Below, piece by piece: positions 46,232 to 54,071 of a stretch of 64,000 nt of DNA (within the stretch, counting starts at the first letter, position 1; every line of letters starts with the position of its first letter). The DNA is from an uncultured Clostridia bacterium. Lineage in GTDB: Bacteria; Bacillota; Clostridia; TANB77; CAG-465. The stretch lies in NCBI GenBank assembly GCA_948562205.1, contig CAOYAN010000004.1:1-64000 (forward strand), in the 5' to 3' direction. The notes under the pieces were generated by a model that saw only the letters and a list, made by a program, of their open reading frames with translations, did not search any database and was not told the DNA's origin. Position numbers and translations under genes: made by a program.

Positions 46232-46852
46232 ATGTATTATGATAATAAATCTAGTTTTTATATAAGACAATATGGACCAAAAGTTTTATGTATTGTTTTT
46301 GTTATAGTAATAGCTGGTACAGGATTATACATATATATGTCTAACAGATCAAAAACTCCTACTGTAGATGTTACTAAACAAACAATCGCTAATCAAGGCT
46401 CTACTACTTCACAAGAAGAGCAAAAGGTTGATGAAAATGTAGCATCATTAGAGTTACCAAACAAATTAGAAAGTTTAAAACCATTAGAGAAAAGAACTGT
46501 AAAAGTATCTTCTATAGAAAATAATGGTGAGTTAATAATAATAGATGGTGAGACTAGATTTACAGCAAATCTTATAGGACTTGACTTTAATACAGTCGAA
46601 CCAGATACAATATATCAAATAGGACAAGATATAGCAAATAGACAAGTACAAATAGCATTTGACAATACTAAATGTACTGGAGATAAAGCAAATGTATATG
46701 TATACTTAAATGATGAATTATACAATGCTAAACTATTAGAACAAGGAAAAATAAAACTTAGATCAAATGATATAAATAAACTATTATTAAAAGACTTAAC
46801 AGAATCTCAAGCATATGCAAAACAAACAAGAGCAGGAGTTTGGGAATACTAA
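46232..46852 (+). CDS. Membrane-anchored SNase-fold protein, active site apparently lost
   Basis: 206 residues: a membrane anchor (about 17-35), a Thr/Gln/Ser linker and a staphylococcal-nuclease-like domain (RTVKVSSIENNGELIIIDG, FTANLIGLDFN, NVYVYLNDELYNAKLLEQG, AKQTRAGVWEY). The family's catalytic strand, normally of the DRYGR type, reads TGDKANVYVYL, without the arginine, and the first active-site arginine is not evident. It is probably a non-catalytic binding domain on the outer face. GGGGTGATG precedes the start. Confidence 0.75.
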   Translation: MYYDNKSSFYIRQYGPKVLCIVFVIVIAGTGLYIYMSNRSKTPTVDVTKQTIANQGSTTSQEEQKVDENVASLELPNKLESLKPLEKRTVKVSSIENNGELIIIDGETRFTANLIGLDFNTVEPDTIYQIGQDIANRQVQIAFDNTKCTGDKANVYVYLNDELYNAKLLEQGKIKLRSNDINKLLLKDLTESQAYAKQTRAGVWEY

Positions 46853-46904
46853 AAAGCATGCCGAACTAGGGAAAAACCTTAGTTTTCATATATCAACCTC
46901 TTAT

Positions 46905-46941
46905 GATCGCCTCTATAGTAATGTAGGGGCATCTTTTTTTA
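46905..46941 (+). terminator. Terminator after the SNase-like gene
   Basis: GATCGCCTCTA and TAGGGGCATC pair, followed by T7. An upstream AACTAGGG / CCTTAGTT hairpin (46864-46883) may add to it. Confidence 0.75.
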
Positions 46942-46964
46942 TATATTTTAGAATTTATATAAAA

Positions 46965-47203
46965 TTATTCATCTATATTGATATTCTCAAATAACTTATC
47001 ATTAAAGAAATCTACTAACTTTATATTTAACGCTTCCATATATACTCCAAAATGTCTAGTCTTATATACCTTCTTTGCCCCTTTAATATTTTAAATAATG
47101 TTGAACGAGAAATACCAGCAAGTGTACTCAATTTAGAAATATTTAAATTATTCATTTTCATTAAGTTTATTAGTCTTTTTCTAATAGAAGTTGATAAATC
47201 CAT
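46965..47203 (-). pseudogene. Small Cro/C1-type helix-turn-helix regulator with a one-base deletion
   Basis: From ATG 47203 (GAGGTG upstream) the frame gives an HTH domain (NNLNISKLSTLAGISRSTLFKILKGQRRYIRLDIL) and then stops at WKR. The expected last helix, MEALNIKLVDFFNDKLFENI, is present in the adjacent frame at once, so one base is missing in the TATATA run near 47040. This is opposite in sign and context to the CGG breaks. It is the typical size of a phage or element repressor and may be the relic of an earlier element beside the phage. Confidence 0.6.
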
Positions 47204-47486
47204 AATAAACAGCACCTCTTTTTATAATTTTATCAAAAAATAAAAATTTAGTAAATAAAAGTAGGGAATAAGTAAAAAATATAATAATATATAAAGTATA
47301 GTATTTATATATTAGAAAATAAAAATATAATCTTAAAACAATTTACAAATTAAAAAAGAGTACAAAATGAAACTATATAATGTATTCCAAAATAAATATA
47401 TTCTGGATTAATTAAAAAATATAAATTTATAATTTAATGATTTTATATTTTGTAAAAAAATAATAGAGGAGTGGTGAAAATAAATC
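47204..47486. other. Gene-free AT-rich flank left of the phage
   Basis: No gene seen. The part nearest the phage (about 47450-47486) resembles the phage end before 53043 (shared AATAATAGAGGA), so it may be debris of a related element. Confidence 0.4.
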
Positions 47487-47520
47487 ATTTTAAAGTTTTT
47501 ATGATTGCGCAAAATAATAA
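47487..47520. repeat. Left attachment repeat (attL) of the phage
   Basis: 34 bases matching 53043-53077 with one base extra there. It ends in a Xer-type left arm ATTGCGCAAAA (47504-47514) and a six-base centre TAATAA. The right arm at this copy is GTAAAAACGAA, a poor Xer arm, as expected if it comes from the phage attP. Confidence 0.7.
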
Positions 47521-47581
47521 GTAAAAACGAAATATTGTAACATTAAGTCATCTTATATCTTAATGTCTATTATTAATTAGC

Positions 47582-47612
47582 ATAGGTACCAATTGGTAGC
47601 TATTTTTTTATG
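47582..47612 (+). terminator. Hairpin at the start of the phage, terminator-like
   Basis: TACCAATTGGTA is a perfect dyad inside ATAG...CTAT, followed by T7. It would stop transcripts running round the circular replicative form. Confidence 0.7.
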
Positions 47613-47632
47613 CCTATTAAGGGAGGATTTTT

Positions 47633-47899
47633 ATGACAAAATTTATAGCTAAAAAAAATTTATTAGTTTTATCAAAAAATATAAAACAAACAAAAAAAGA
47701 TGACAACGGATCTTATAAAGAGTATGGCTCTATATCTCTTTATGATAAAGACGCTGATGAATTCTTTAAAATAACTATATTTGATAAATATAACGATATA
47801 TTAAATCGTTATGATTTAATGAAATCATATAATATTGATGTTCAGATTGTTATTATAAATAAAGATGGAAACTCTATTGCAAGAATGAGTTTATTATAG
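47633..47899 (+). CDS. Phage small protein, candidate ssDNA-binding protein
   Basis: 88 residues, strands and short loops, basic N-terminus, with GGGAGG before ATG. Its size, beta content and position just before the replication initiator match the ssDNA-binding proteins (gpV-like) of filamentous phages, but I see no decisive motif. Confidence 0.5.
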   Translation: MTKFIAKKNLLVLSKNIKQTKKDDNGSYKEYGSISLYDKDADEFFKITIFDKYNDILNRYDLMKSYNIDVQIVIINKDGNSIARMSLL

Positions 47900-47967
47900 T
47901 TATATTGGTTGCAAGTGGTTGGGAAAGTTTTATTATTCATATATTAATAGTGCCTTGGGAAATTTTG

Positions 47968-47999
47968 ACGGGTACTTAGTAACACCCGTCGAGAGTCCC
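47968..47999. other. Twin hairpins before rep, candidate phage replication origin
   Basis: GACGGGT and ACCCGTC form a perfect 7-bp stem (47968-47991). TCCCATATTTGGGA follows directly as a second dyad. The pair is the strongest structure in the phage intergenic DNA and lies directly upstream of rep, where a nick site or origin is expected. Confidence 0.5.
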
Positions 48000-48050
48000 A
48001 TATTTGGGAAAATATATAATAATAAATTTTAATAAATGAGGTATAAATAT

Positions 48051-49084
48051 ATGATAGACACAGTTAAAGTTTTTACTTTTATTAATAGAGATATCTATAA
48101 TAAAATTAAATTAAAAAGTAATATAAAATGTATGTATAATACATTTGAAAATAAAATATTTTATGAAATTATAAATACTAGTTTAGAGTGCTCTTATGAT
48201 AGTTCCTTAAGTGTTAGAGTTGATGAAGCTACACGATATGGATTATCTGGTTTTGTTTTAGAAATAGAGGGAAGTTACCATAAAATTATAAAAGGTCATA
48301 ATGCTTTTGATGGTTTTTATAATATACAAGAAATAACTTTACGGATTTAAAAAACTTGTCGAAAAAGCTTATAATTTGAAACTTCCAAAATTAAAGCATT
48401 GGTTTTTACAAAGAATAGATATAACAAAGACTTTTGATTTAGATAATAATAAAAATGTACAAGCATATATAAATAATTTTAGATTATTAACATATCCTAG
48501 ACGTAATTTAAAATTTTATGAAAATGAAAGTGTATATGTAAGTCGGACAAACTACTACACTTAAAATATATAATAAATTAAAAGAATTTTTAAAACATGA
48601 TAAGAAAAAGTTAAGTAATTTTTATGATTTCGACATTTTAAAATTTTGTCAAAAAATAGATGGTTATGTAAGGTTTGAGTGTGAAATAAAAAAGAAAAAA
48701 TTAAAAAATATATATGGAACGAATTATATAAGAATAAATAATTTAAATTATAATGAAATAGAAAAAATATGGTGTGATGAATTTATGAAAATATTAAAAT
48801 TTGATGATACTGAAATAAAAAAAGTAAGTAATAAAAATGATGTGTTAAAAAGATTAAAAACATTTTATAAGTCTAATAAAGCAAATGATCTTTATGCTTT
48901 TTATTTAAGCATTAAAGTTGACGGTGAAAATTCTGTAAAAAATAATATGTCAAAAACTACTTTTTACAGAAAAAGAAAAGAACTTAAAAATGCTGGTGTA
49001 GATTTTACTGGTTGCTTTAAAATTTATGAGGAAAATACAGACATAATAACGTTTAACCCATTTTTAGAGAAAGAAGTTGTTTAA
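48051..49084 (+). CDS. Phage replication initiation protein (gpII/X family), interrupted at two CGG codons
   Basis: A rolling-circle initiator, expected to nick the phage origin. The frame starts MIDTVKVFTF at ATG 48051 (GAGG nine bases upstream). It stops after CGG at 48342. Skipping that C continues GFKKLVEKAYNLKLPKLKHW. A second stop follows CGG at 48544. Skipping that C continues SGQTTTLKIYNKLKEFLKHD, a block expected in this family, then VRFECEIKKKKLKNIYG. The joined protein has 343 residues, normal for the family, with no other lesion. Neither downstream part has a good start of its own. Confidence 0.82.
48342..48350 (+). other. Putative +1 frameshift site 1 in phage rep
   Basis: Zero frame TTA CGG ATT TAA; conserved frame TTA (C) GGA TTT AAA. 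The stop is one codon after CGG. Confidence 0.6.
48544..48564 (+). other. Putative +1 frameshift site 2 in phage rep
   Basis: Zero frame AGT CGG ACA AAC; conserved frame AGT (C) GGA CAA ACT, giving the family block SGQTTTLK. Confidence 0.6.
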
Positions 49085-49180
49085 ATGAAAATTTTAAAAA
49101 ATATATATTGGAAAATACACAATTTTTTACAATTAATAAAGTATACATTTAGATGTATAAAGTAAATTGAGGTGTTGTTT

Positions 49181-50810
49181 GTGAAAAAGATTTTATCTTT
49201 GTTATTCATATTTTGCATAGTATTTAATATATTTTCTACTAGTGTACAAGCTGTTGTTTATGAGAATAGAGCTGATGTTGATAATTCAACTGATACCAGA
49301 CCTGATGCTTTAAGTTTGTATGATGTTTTGTGTCAATTACCCAAAAATTTAAGAGATGAAATATTACCACACATAACAGAAAAATCTTCTGTAAAGTTTC
49401 AGAATAAATATTATAGTGTTGTTGGCTTTGAAGCGTATCAAGCAATTTCGGGTCTTATTATTGTTCGCCGACAAGATGTTAAAAAACCTGATGTTGTTTA
49501 TTACGATTTCATTTTATCTGCTTCAGAACATACTTGTTATACACGTACAAATAGTATTCTTAGTTGGGATGGAACAAGGCATTTTAATGGTTTTATTATT
49601 TCTTCTACTATACAAATGATTAGATTAAATACGTATGACAAAAACGGTGTAGGACATTTTCAAGCTTACCCTATTTCTGGCGAGGGTGGATACGAATATA
49701 CAGATGCTGGAGATATGTATGCTTGTGATATTGTTTTTTGCTCAAAGTATTTGGTTAAAAATGATGGCGTTTATGAAGAAGTAACTTATTCTAAAACTAA
49801 TGATGATATTAATTCCGCTAAGCATTTTAATTGGGGTGATCATTTAAATTTAGATGATAAATTAGATATACTTTTAGAGGAAGAATATAATATATCTGAA
49901 AAAACAAGTATTTTAAATATTAGGATAAATAAATTTGCCTTAGGTCAAAAGCTTTTTTATAGTAATGTTATGTTTGGAATTGATGGAACTCTAAAAACGA
50001 AAGAGGATATAATACTTGATCCCGAACGGAAAAGCTATAATGACATTAAATGCTTATCAGTCATTATATTTCCAGTTAGAAGATGAAAACGGTAATGTTT
50101 TACTCACTAAAACTGGTAAATTCGGTCCAACTAATAGTTTAGCTTCAACTAATTTTTATGTTGAATTTGATGATGCTGTTGGTGGAACTATAAATTTTAC
50201 TCCACGTTTAAAAGGTATTGGAATTGCATCATCTTATGAAATATTTTTAAATGTTGTTGCAAATGATGACAGTGATTTAAGTTCTTTATTTATACAAGAA
50301 ACTTCTTTTGGTACAAATGTATATTTAGATGAAGATACACATTATTTTAAACTTACAAACAACGTTACTTTTACTTTATTAAAAAACTTTTTTAAATCTA
50401 AAAATATTACATTAGAATTTCTTATTTATACTAGAACTAGTAAAACACTTGTACTTACTAAAACTTATGATTTTGAATTAACTTCATCAACTACTACTTG
50501 GACTGGTGGTACTGTTTCAGAGGGAAATAAAGATGTTGAAAATAATTATTATAACAAAACTGATATGGATATAAATAAAGAAATTGAAGGCTCAAATTCA
50601 TCCTCTAATATAAATATTTCTGTTGGTGGAACAAATTCAGATATTAATATAGATAATATAAAAGATTTTAATTTTAGTGATATATTGAAATTGTGTTCAC
50701 ATGGTTTTGAAACTTTTAAAATATTATTTTCTATGTTACCGAATTTTGTTTGGGGACTTGTTACAACTTTTATTGTTATTTGTATTATTTTACGATTGAT
50801 AGGAAAGTAG
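49181..50810 (+). CDS. Phage adsorption protein (pIII-like), interrupted at one CGG codon
   Basis: GTG 49181 behind GAGGTG gives a signal peptide (KKILSLLFIFCIVFNIFSTSVQA). A beta-rich exterior follows and, at the far C-terminus, a membrane anchor (VWGLVTTFIVICIILRLIGK). The zero frame breaks at CGG 50027. Skipping the C gives LDPEGKAIMTLNAYQSLYFQL and an open frame to 50810, 542 residues in all. A Ser/Asn-rich linker precedes the anchor as in pIII proteins. Without the shift the product would be secreted and unanchored. No enzyme motif seen. Confidence 0.72.
50027..50032 (+). other. Putative +1 frameshift site in the phage adsorption gene
   Basis: Zero frame GAA CGG AAA AGC; conserved frame GAA (C) GGA AAA GCT. 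The zero frame ends about 20 codons later. Confidence 0.6.
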
Positions 50811-50820
50811 GGGGGATTAT

Positions 50821-50997
50821 ATGCAAAAAATAATAGATTTATTAATGTCTATATTATTTTTAGATATACCTTTAAAAATTTCCGATACAACTACATTACA
50901 TTATAATTTATTTACTATAATAATAGTATTTTTCGTAGCAAATTGTATATCTTTTATAATTTATCGTTTAACTGGCTCTGATAGTAATAATGATTAG
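50821..50997 (+). CDS. Small phage membrane protein 1
   Basis: 58 residues (MQKIIDLLMSILFL...RLTGSDSNND) with one hydrophobic helix (about 28-50). GGGGG upstream of ATG; starts 10 bases after the adsorption gene. Position and size suggest a minor virion or membrane protein. Confidence 0.6.
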   Translation: MQKIIDLLMSILFLDIPLKISDTTTLHYNLFTIIIVFFVANCISFIIYRLTGSDSNND

Positions 50998-51010
50998 GGA
51001 GGTGTATTTT

Positions 51011-51157
51011 ATGGGAATTCAAGAAATAATTGATTTTTGTAATAAACTTCAATTTAGTCATGCTTGGGCTAGTGATATATTGAAAATAATAATAATTGTT
51101 AGTGTTATGCAATTATTTATTATCTTATCTAAATTGATTATAAAATGGCGAATATAG
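51011..51157 (+). CDS. Small phage membrane protein 2
   Basis: 48 residues (MGIQEIIDFCNKLQFSHAWAS...) with a C-terminal hydrophobic helix and basic end KWRI. GGGAGG is eight bases upstream. Candidate minor coat protein of the pVII/pIX size class. Confidence 0.6.
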   Translation: MGIQEIIDFCNKLQFSHAWASDILKIIIIVSVMQLFIILSKLIIKWRI

Positions 51158-51198
51158 TCCATTTTATATATATTAAAATATGTTAAGGAGGTGTCCTT

Positions 51199-51375
51199 AT
51201 GGAAGGAGGAATTACTTTGGCTGATATGATTACTAATGTAACTTCTTTGGTTGCACCAGTAAAAAGCGTTATGACTCTATTTTTAGAGCCACCAATGTTA
51301 TTTTTCACTTGCGCCGCTGCACTTTGTGTAGTTATTGGACTAGCTAAAAAGTTTATACCAACTAAAAGAAGATAG
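51199..51375 (+). CDS. Candidate major coat protein (pVIII-like)
   Basis: 58 residues: polar, slightly acidic start (MEGGITLADMI), a long hydrophobic helix (about 28-49, LFFTCAAALCVVIGL) and a basic C-terminus (KKFIPTKRR), the charge layout of inovirus coat proteins. AAGGAGG precedes ATG, and a strong terminator directly follows, as usual for the highly expressed coat gene. Confidence 0.65.
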   Translation: MEGGITLADMITNVTSLVAPVKSVMTLFLEPPMLFFTCAAALCVVIGLAKKFIPTKRR

Positions 51376-51379
51376 TTAT

Positions 51380-51402
51380 AGGGCTTTTTAAAGCCCTTTT
51401 TA
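51380..51402 (+). terminator. Terminator after the coat gene
   Basis: AGGGCTTT and AAAGCCCT with a T-rich tail. Confidence 0.85.
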
Positions 51403-51421
51403 TATTTAGGAGTGATTTTAT

Positions 51422-52075
51422 ATGATTTATTTAATTTGTGGGCAAAAAGGAACTGGTAAAAGCTTATTTACTATATCATTACTTAGAAAGAAAATTCGAA
51501 AATATGATTATATATTTTCTAATTTTCCTGTAAAATTTACAAAAAAAGTAGATAGTTATAATTGGGTATTTTGTCGATTTCCCAAAAATAGTGCAATTTT
51601 GATCGATGAGGCTCAACTATATTATAATTCACGAGAATTTGCAAAACTTACAAAAAATGGGGTAGGAAATGAGCTTCTTGATTACTTAACAATGTGTCGC
51701 CATTATGACGTAGATGTATTTTTCATAACTCAAAGTAGTAATCGAATTGATTTACAAATTCGTGAATTAGCAGACATCGTAATATATTTAAAAAAGACAT
51801 TTAAAATTCCTTTCATAAATCGACCATTTATGGTATTTGCTTTACAATTTAATGATATTTTAGAATTTGAAAAATATATGAATCCTAATAATTTTTCAAA
51901 TGAATTTCGTTTCACATACTGTTTTAAATTTATTAGGGGTTTAGATTTAAGGCAATATGATACACATTATATAGATAATACTTATAATGATAAAGATATG
52001 ATATATTTCGAAAATTGGAGCAATGAAGAATATAAAAAATCTAAATTATTATACAAATTTAGACAAAAAAGTTAA
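51422..52075 (+). CDS. Zot/pI-like phage assembly ATPase
   Basis: The hallmark gene of filamentous phages. 217 residues: Walker A GQKGTGKS (residues 7-14) and Walker B AILIDEAQ (about 58-65), then ELLDYLTMCRHYDVDVFFITQ, typical of the Zot family. It drives virion assembly and export at the membrane. It is shorter than most pI/Zot proteins and I see no certain transmembrane helix; the stretch INRPFMVFALQF is the only candidate. Calling it a toxin would be wrong. Confidence 0.92.
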   Translation: MIYLICGQKGTGKSLFTISLLRKKIRKYDYIFSNFPVKFTKKVDSYNWVFCRFPKNSAILIDEAQLYYNSREFAKLTKNGVGNELLDYLTMCRHYDVDVFFITQSSNRIDLQIRELADIVIYLKKTFKIPFINRPFMVFALQFNDILEFEKYMNPNNFSNEFRFTYCFKFIRGLDLRQYDTHYIDNTYNDKDMIYFENWSNEEYKKSKLLYKFRQKS

Positions 52076-52079
52076 TATA

Positions 52080-52104
52080 AATACGCACATTTATTGTGCG
52101 TATT
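52080..52104. terminator. Bidirectional terminator after the Zot-like gene
   Basis: AATACGCAC and GTGCGTATT pair perfectly between convergent genes. Confidence 0.8.
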
Positions 52105-52109
52105 TTAAC

Positions 52110-52310
52110 TTATTTCATTTTATTATTTATTTCTTTTATATTTTTAAGTAATTCTTTTTCTTCTTTTCTTTTTTTTATTATTTCAACAATTCTCATTAAA
52201 AATAGTCCCAATATAAAACTTCCCAATATTAATAAAATGTCTTTCTTTCTATAACCAATATATACAAATATAATTGTTATAATAGCTATTATAAATTTTC
52301 TAGTATACAT
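52110..52310 (-). CDS. Antisense small membrane protein of the phage
   Basis: 66 residues with two hydrophobic helices and a charged coiled tail (KKRKEEKELLKNIKEINNKMK). AGGTGG precedes ATG. It is the only minus-strand gene of the phage, which suits a lysogeny or superinfection-exclusion role, but that is inference. Confidence 0.55.
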   Translation of the reverse strand: MYTRKFIIAIITIIFVYIGYRKKDILLILGSFILGLFLMRIVEIIKKRKEEKELLKNIKEINNKMK

Positions 52311-52420
52311 ATAAAACCACCTATTTTAATTATAACATTTATTTTTCTGTTTTATATTAAATTTATTTAACAAAAATATTACATAATTCCCTTATTAACA
52401 TCTTAATATTATAAATCGTA

Positions 52421-52457
52421 ACGTGTCAAGTGCTTGGTATATCTTCACTTTACACGT
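52421..52457. other. 12-bp hairpin in the phage, candidate packaging signal
   Basis: ACGTGTCAAGTG and CACTTTACACGT pair with one mismatch around a 13-base loop, in the non-coding region after the morphogenesis genes. Filamentous phages carry an imperfect hairpin packaging signal near here. Confidence 0.45.
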
Positions 52458-52485
52458 GTAGATTTTATAATATATGCTATCGTAG

Positions 52486-52514
52486 TTGACATAATTATGT
52501 ATTTTTGTTATAAT
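52486..52514 (+). promoter_or_regulatory. Promoter for the last phage gene
   Basis: TTGACA and TATAAT, spacing 17. Confidence 0.75.
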
Positions 52515-52670
52515 AATATTAGACATTAAGATTTTAATTTCAGTAAAGTAGGTGATATTATAGAAATTTATTTATGTGAAAAAAATTTAATATATATACT
52601 TAATTGTATAAATTATGTACTTCAAAATTATAGAGATGATAATGAATTTTTTAAAAAATCTAATTTTAAT

Positions 52671-52955
52671 ATGTATTATAATGATTTAATATTATTACAT
52701 AGAATATTATCATTAGCAGGGAATAAGTGCTTTTATAATACAAAGGATGATATATTTTTTATAGGGCAAAAATATTATTTATCAACTAATGATAAAGATT
52801 TTGAGTTTCTACGCAATGAAGATTATATAAAAGAGTATAAGAAAAAACGAACATTTATAAATATAAACAATAAAAATGAAATTAAGTATAATTATTTTAA
52901 AAGCAAATATTACAATTTTAAGAAAAAACTTGACAAATTAAAAAAAGCAGTGTAG
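52671..52955 (+). CDS. Small basic protein at the phage right end
   Basis: 94 residues from ATG 52671, very Lys/Asn/Tyr-rich. The frame is open from 52530, and a good ribosome site (AGTAGGTGAT) at 52546-52555 is followed only by ATT or ATA codons, so the true start may be a rare one near 52557-52560 giving about 131 residues. No family recognised; the position suits a phage regulator. Confidence 0.5.
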   Translation: MYYNDLILLHRILSLAGNKCFYNTKDDIFFIGQKYYLSTNDKDFEFLRNEDYIKEYKKKRTFININNKNEIKYNYFKSKYYNFKKKLDKLKKAV

Positions 52956-53042
52956 AATACTTAGTAATAGGTATAAAATGCTATATTAATAATAATGACT
53001 AAATTTTATATTATTTCGTAATAATAGAGGACATAGTCCTTA

Positions 53043-53077
53043 ATTTTAAAGTTTTCTATGATTGCGCAAAATAATAA
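53043..53077. repeat. Right attachment repeat (attR) of the phage
   Basis: Direct repeat of 47487-47520 with one added base. It continues into the right arm of the dif-like site. Confidence 0.7.
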
Positions 53078-53088
53078 TTTTGTGAAAA
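53061..53088. other. dif-like Xer recombination site 1
   Basis: Left arm ATTGCGCAAAA, six-base centre TAATAA, right arm TTTTGTGAAAA. Each arm matches the E. coli dif arms (GGTGCGCATAA, TTATGTTAAAT) at 8 of 11 bases by my count. This is the copy with both arms intact, as expected if integration rebuilt the host site on the right. Confidence 0.65.
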
Positions 53089-53332
53089 TAGGAGTGGAAG
53101 TTTTTATATATTGTTATAGTTAAACAAGCTTTATAGCCAGATCAATGGATTTTTAATATAACTTATAATTCTAAGCTTCATATTTGCTTTTTAAAGACTT
53201 TTTATTTATTTGCCAAGTACTTTTACTCTAGTATATTAAAATTACTGTATACAGTACTTACTTTTAAGCTACTTCAAACCAATCTTATTATATATTTACC
53301 TATTCTTTATATATGTATTATATTTTTTTACG

Positions 53333-53360
53333 ATTTCGCAAAACGTATCGATATATTAAG
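53333..53360. other. dif-like Xer recombination site 2
   Basis: Left arm ATTTCGCAAAA (10 of 11 with site 1), centre CGTATC, right arm GATATATTAAG. The duplicated 103-base segment starts exactly at the first base of the right arm. Confidence 0.5.
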
Positions 53361-53452
53361 ATTTTAAGAGTTTTTATTAAATTCACTGACATATAAGTAT
53401 TATACCCTTATCAATAAAAATGGCTTAAAATCGAAATATGGACGTCGTTTTT
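53350..53452. repeat. Duplicated segment, copy 1
   Basis: 103 bases matching 53970-54071 with a few differences and one base more. Both copies start GATATATTAAG and end GGACGTCGTTTTT. Confidence 0.9.
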
Positions 53453-53969
53453 TAAAGCTTTATATCTATATTATCAGAAGGCTTAATTTAAATCTTTTTG
53501 TATGAATACATTGAAACTACTAGACTATATAAGTCAATTTTATAATTTAAACTTATACTATAATGATTTATACAAAACTGTCTTAAAATTAATCCTGAAG
53601 CTTTTAAAATTATATCATATTATAAATTGTAATTCTAAATTTATATAAAAAATCTAAATTTTTACAATAATATAATTTATGATTATTTTAAATATTTAAA
53701 CAAATATTCGTTTTTAAATTTATATTTATATTCAACATAATTTTTTATTTTCAATTTATAAAAACTGTTTGCCTCTTTATGTACATAATATTTTATGTTT
53801 TATATTTTATAATCTTTATTTTTATAAATATATTTTATATTAATCTATTAATTATACTGACCCTTCCCCTACTCTCATTTTATTTTTAAATAAAAATTGT
53901 AATACTTGCTTTATTGAATTAAAATTTATTATATGTTATTATAGTTTTATACAAATTTATGAAACATTT

Positions 53970-54071
53970 GATATATTAAGATTTTAAGAGTTTTTATTAA
54001 ATTTACTGACATATAAGTATATACCTTTATCAATAAAAATGGCTTAAAATCGAAATATGGACGTCGTTTTT
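53970..54071. repeat. Duplicated segment, copy 2 (leader of the Xer gene)
   Basis: Second copy, running directly into the AGGAGG of the Xer gene, so the duplicated DNA is the Xer leader or promoter region. The base pairs to its left differ from copy 1 (AAATTTATGAA and ACATTT in place of the intact left arm and centre). Confidence 0.9.

Larger units (their letters stand above)
47504..53077 (+). mobile_element. Integrated filamentous phage (inovirus type), about 5.6 kb
   Basis: The element is bounded by the 34-35-base repeats holding Xer-like arms. In order it encodes a candidate ssDNA-binding protein, a gpII/X-type replication initiator, a pIII-like adsorption protein, two small membrane proteins, a coat-like peptide, a Zot/pI-type assembly ATPase, an antisense membrane protein and a basic small protein. 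Size and gene order fit an inovirus. It carries no integrase, so it would rely on host Xer recombinases. Host and phage have the same AT-rich composition. Three of its frames are interrupted only by CGG-type breaks, so it may still be functional if these are recoded. Confidence 0.85.

Noticed and set aside
46965..47203. The HTH gene as a fifth recoded gene.
   Set aside because: It needs one added base in a TATATA run, opposite in sign and context to the CGG sites.
6589..50810. CGG reassigned to another amino acid, as proposed for some Firmicutes.
   Set aside because: A reassigned codon would keep the frame. At four CGG sites the frame must change, and at five others CGG is read in frame, so simple reassignment does not explain the data.
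51422..52075. Zonula occludens toxin.
   Set aside because: Only the pI-like ATPase part is present; the family is the phage assembly motor and there is no toxin domain.
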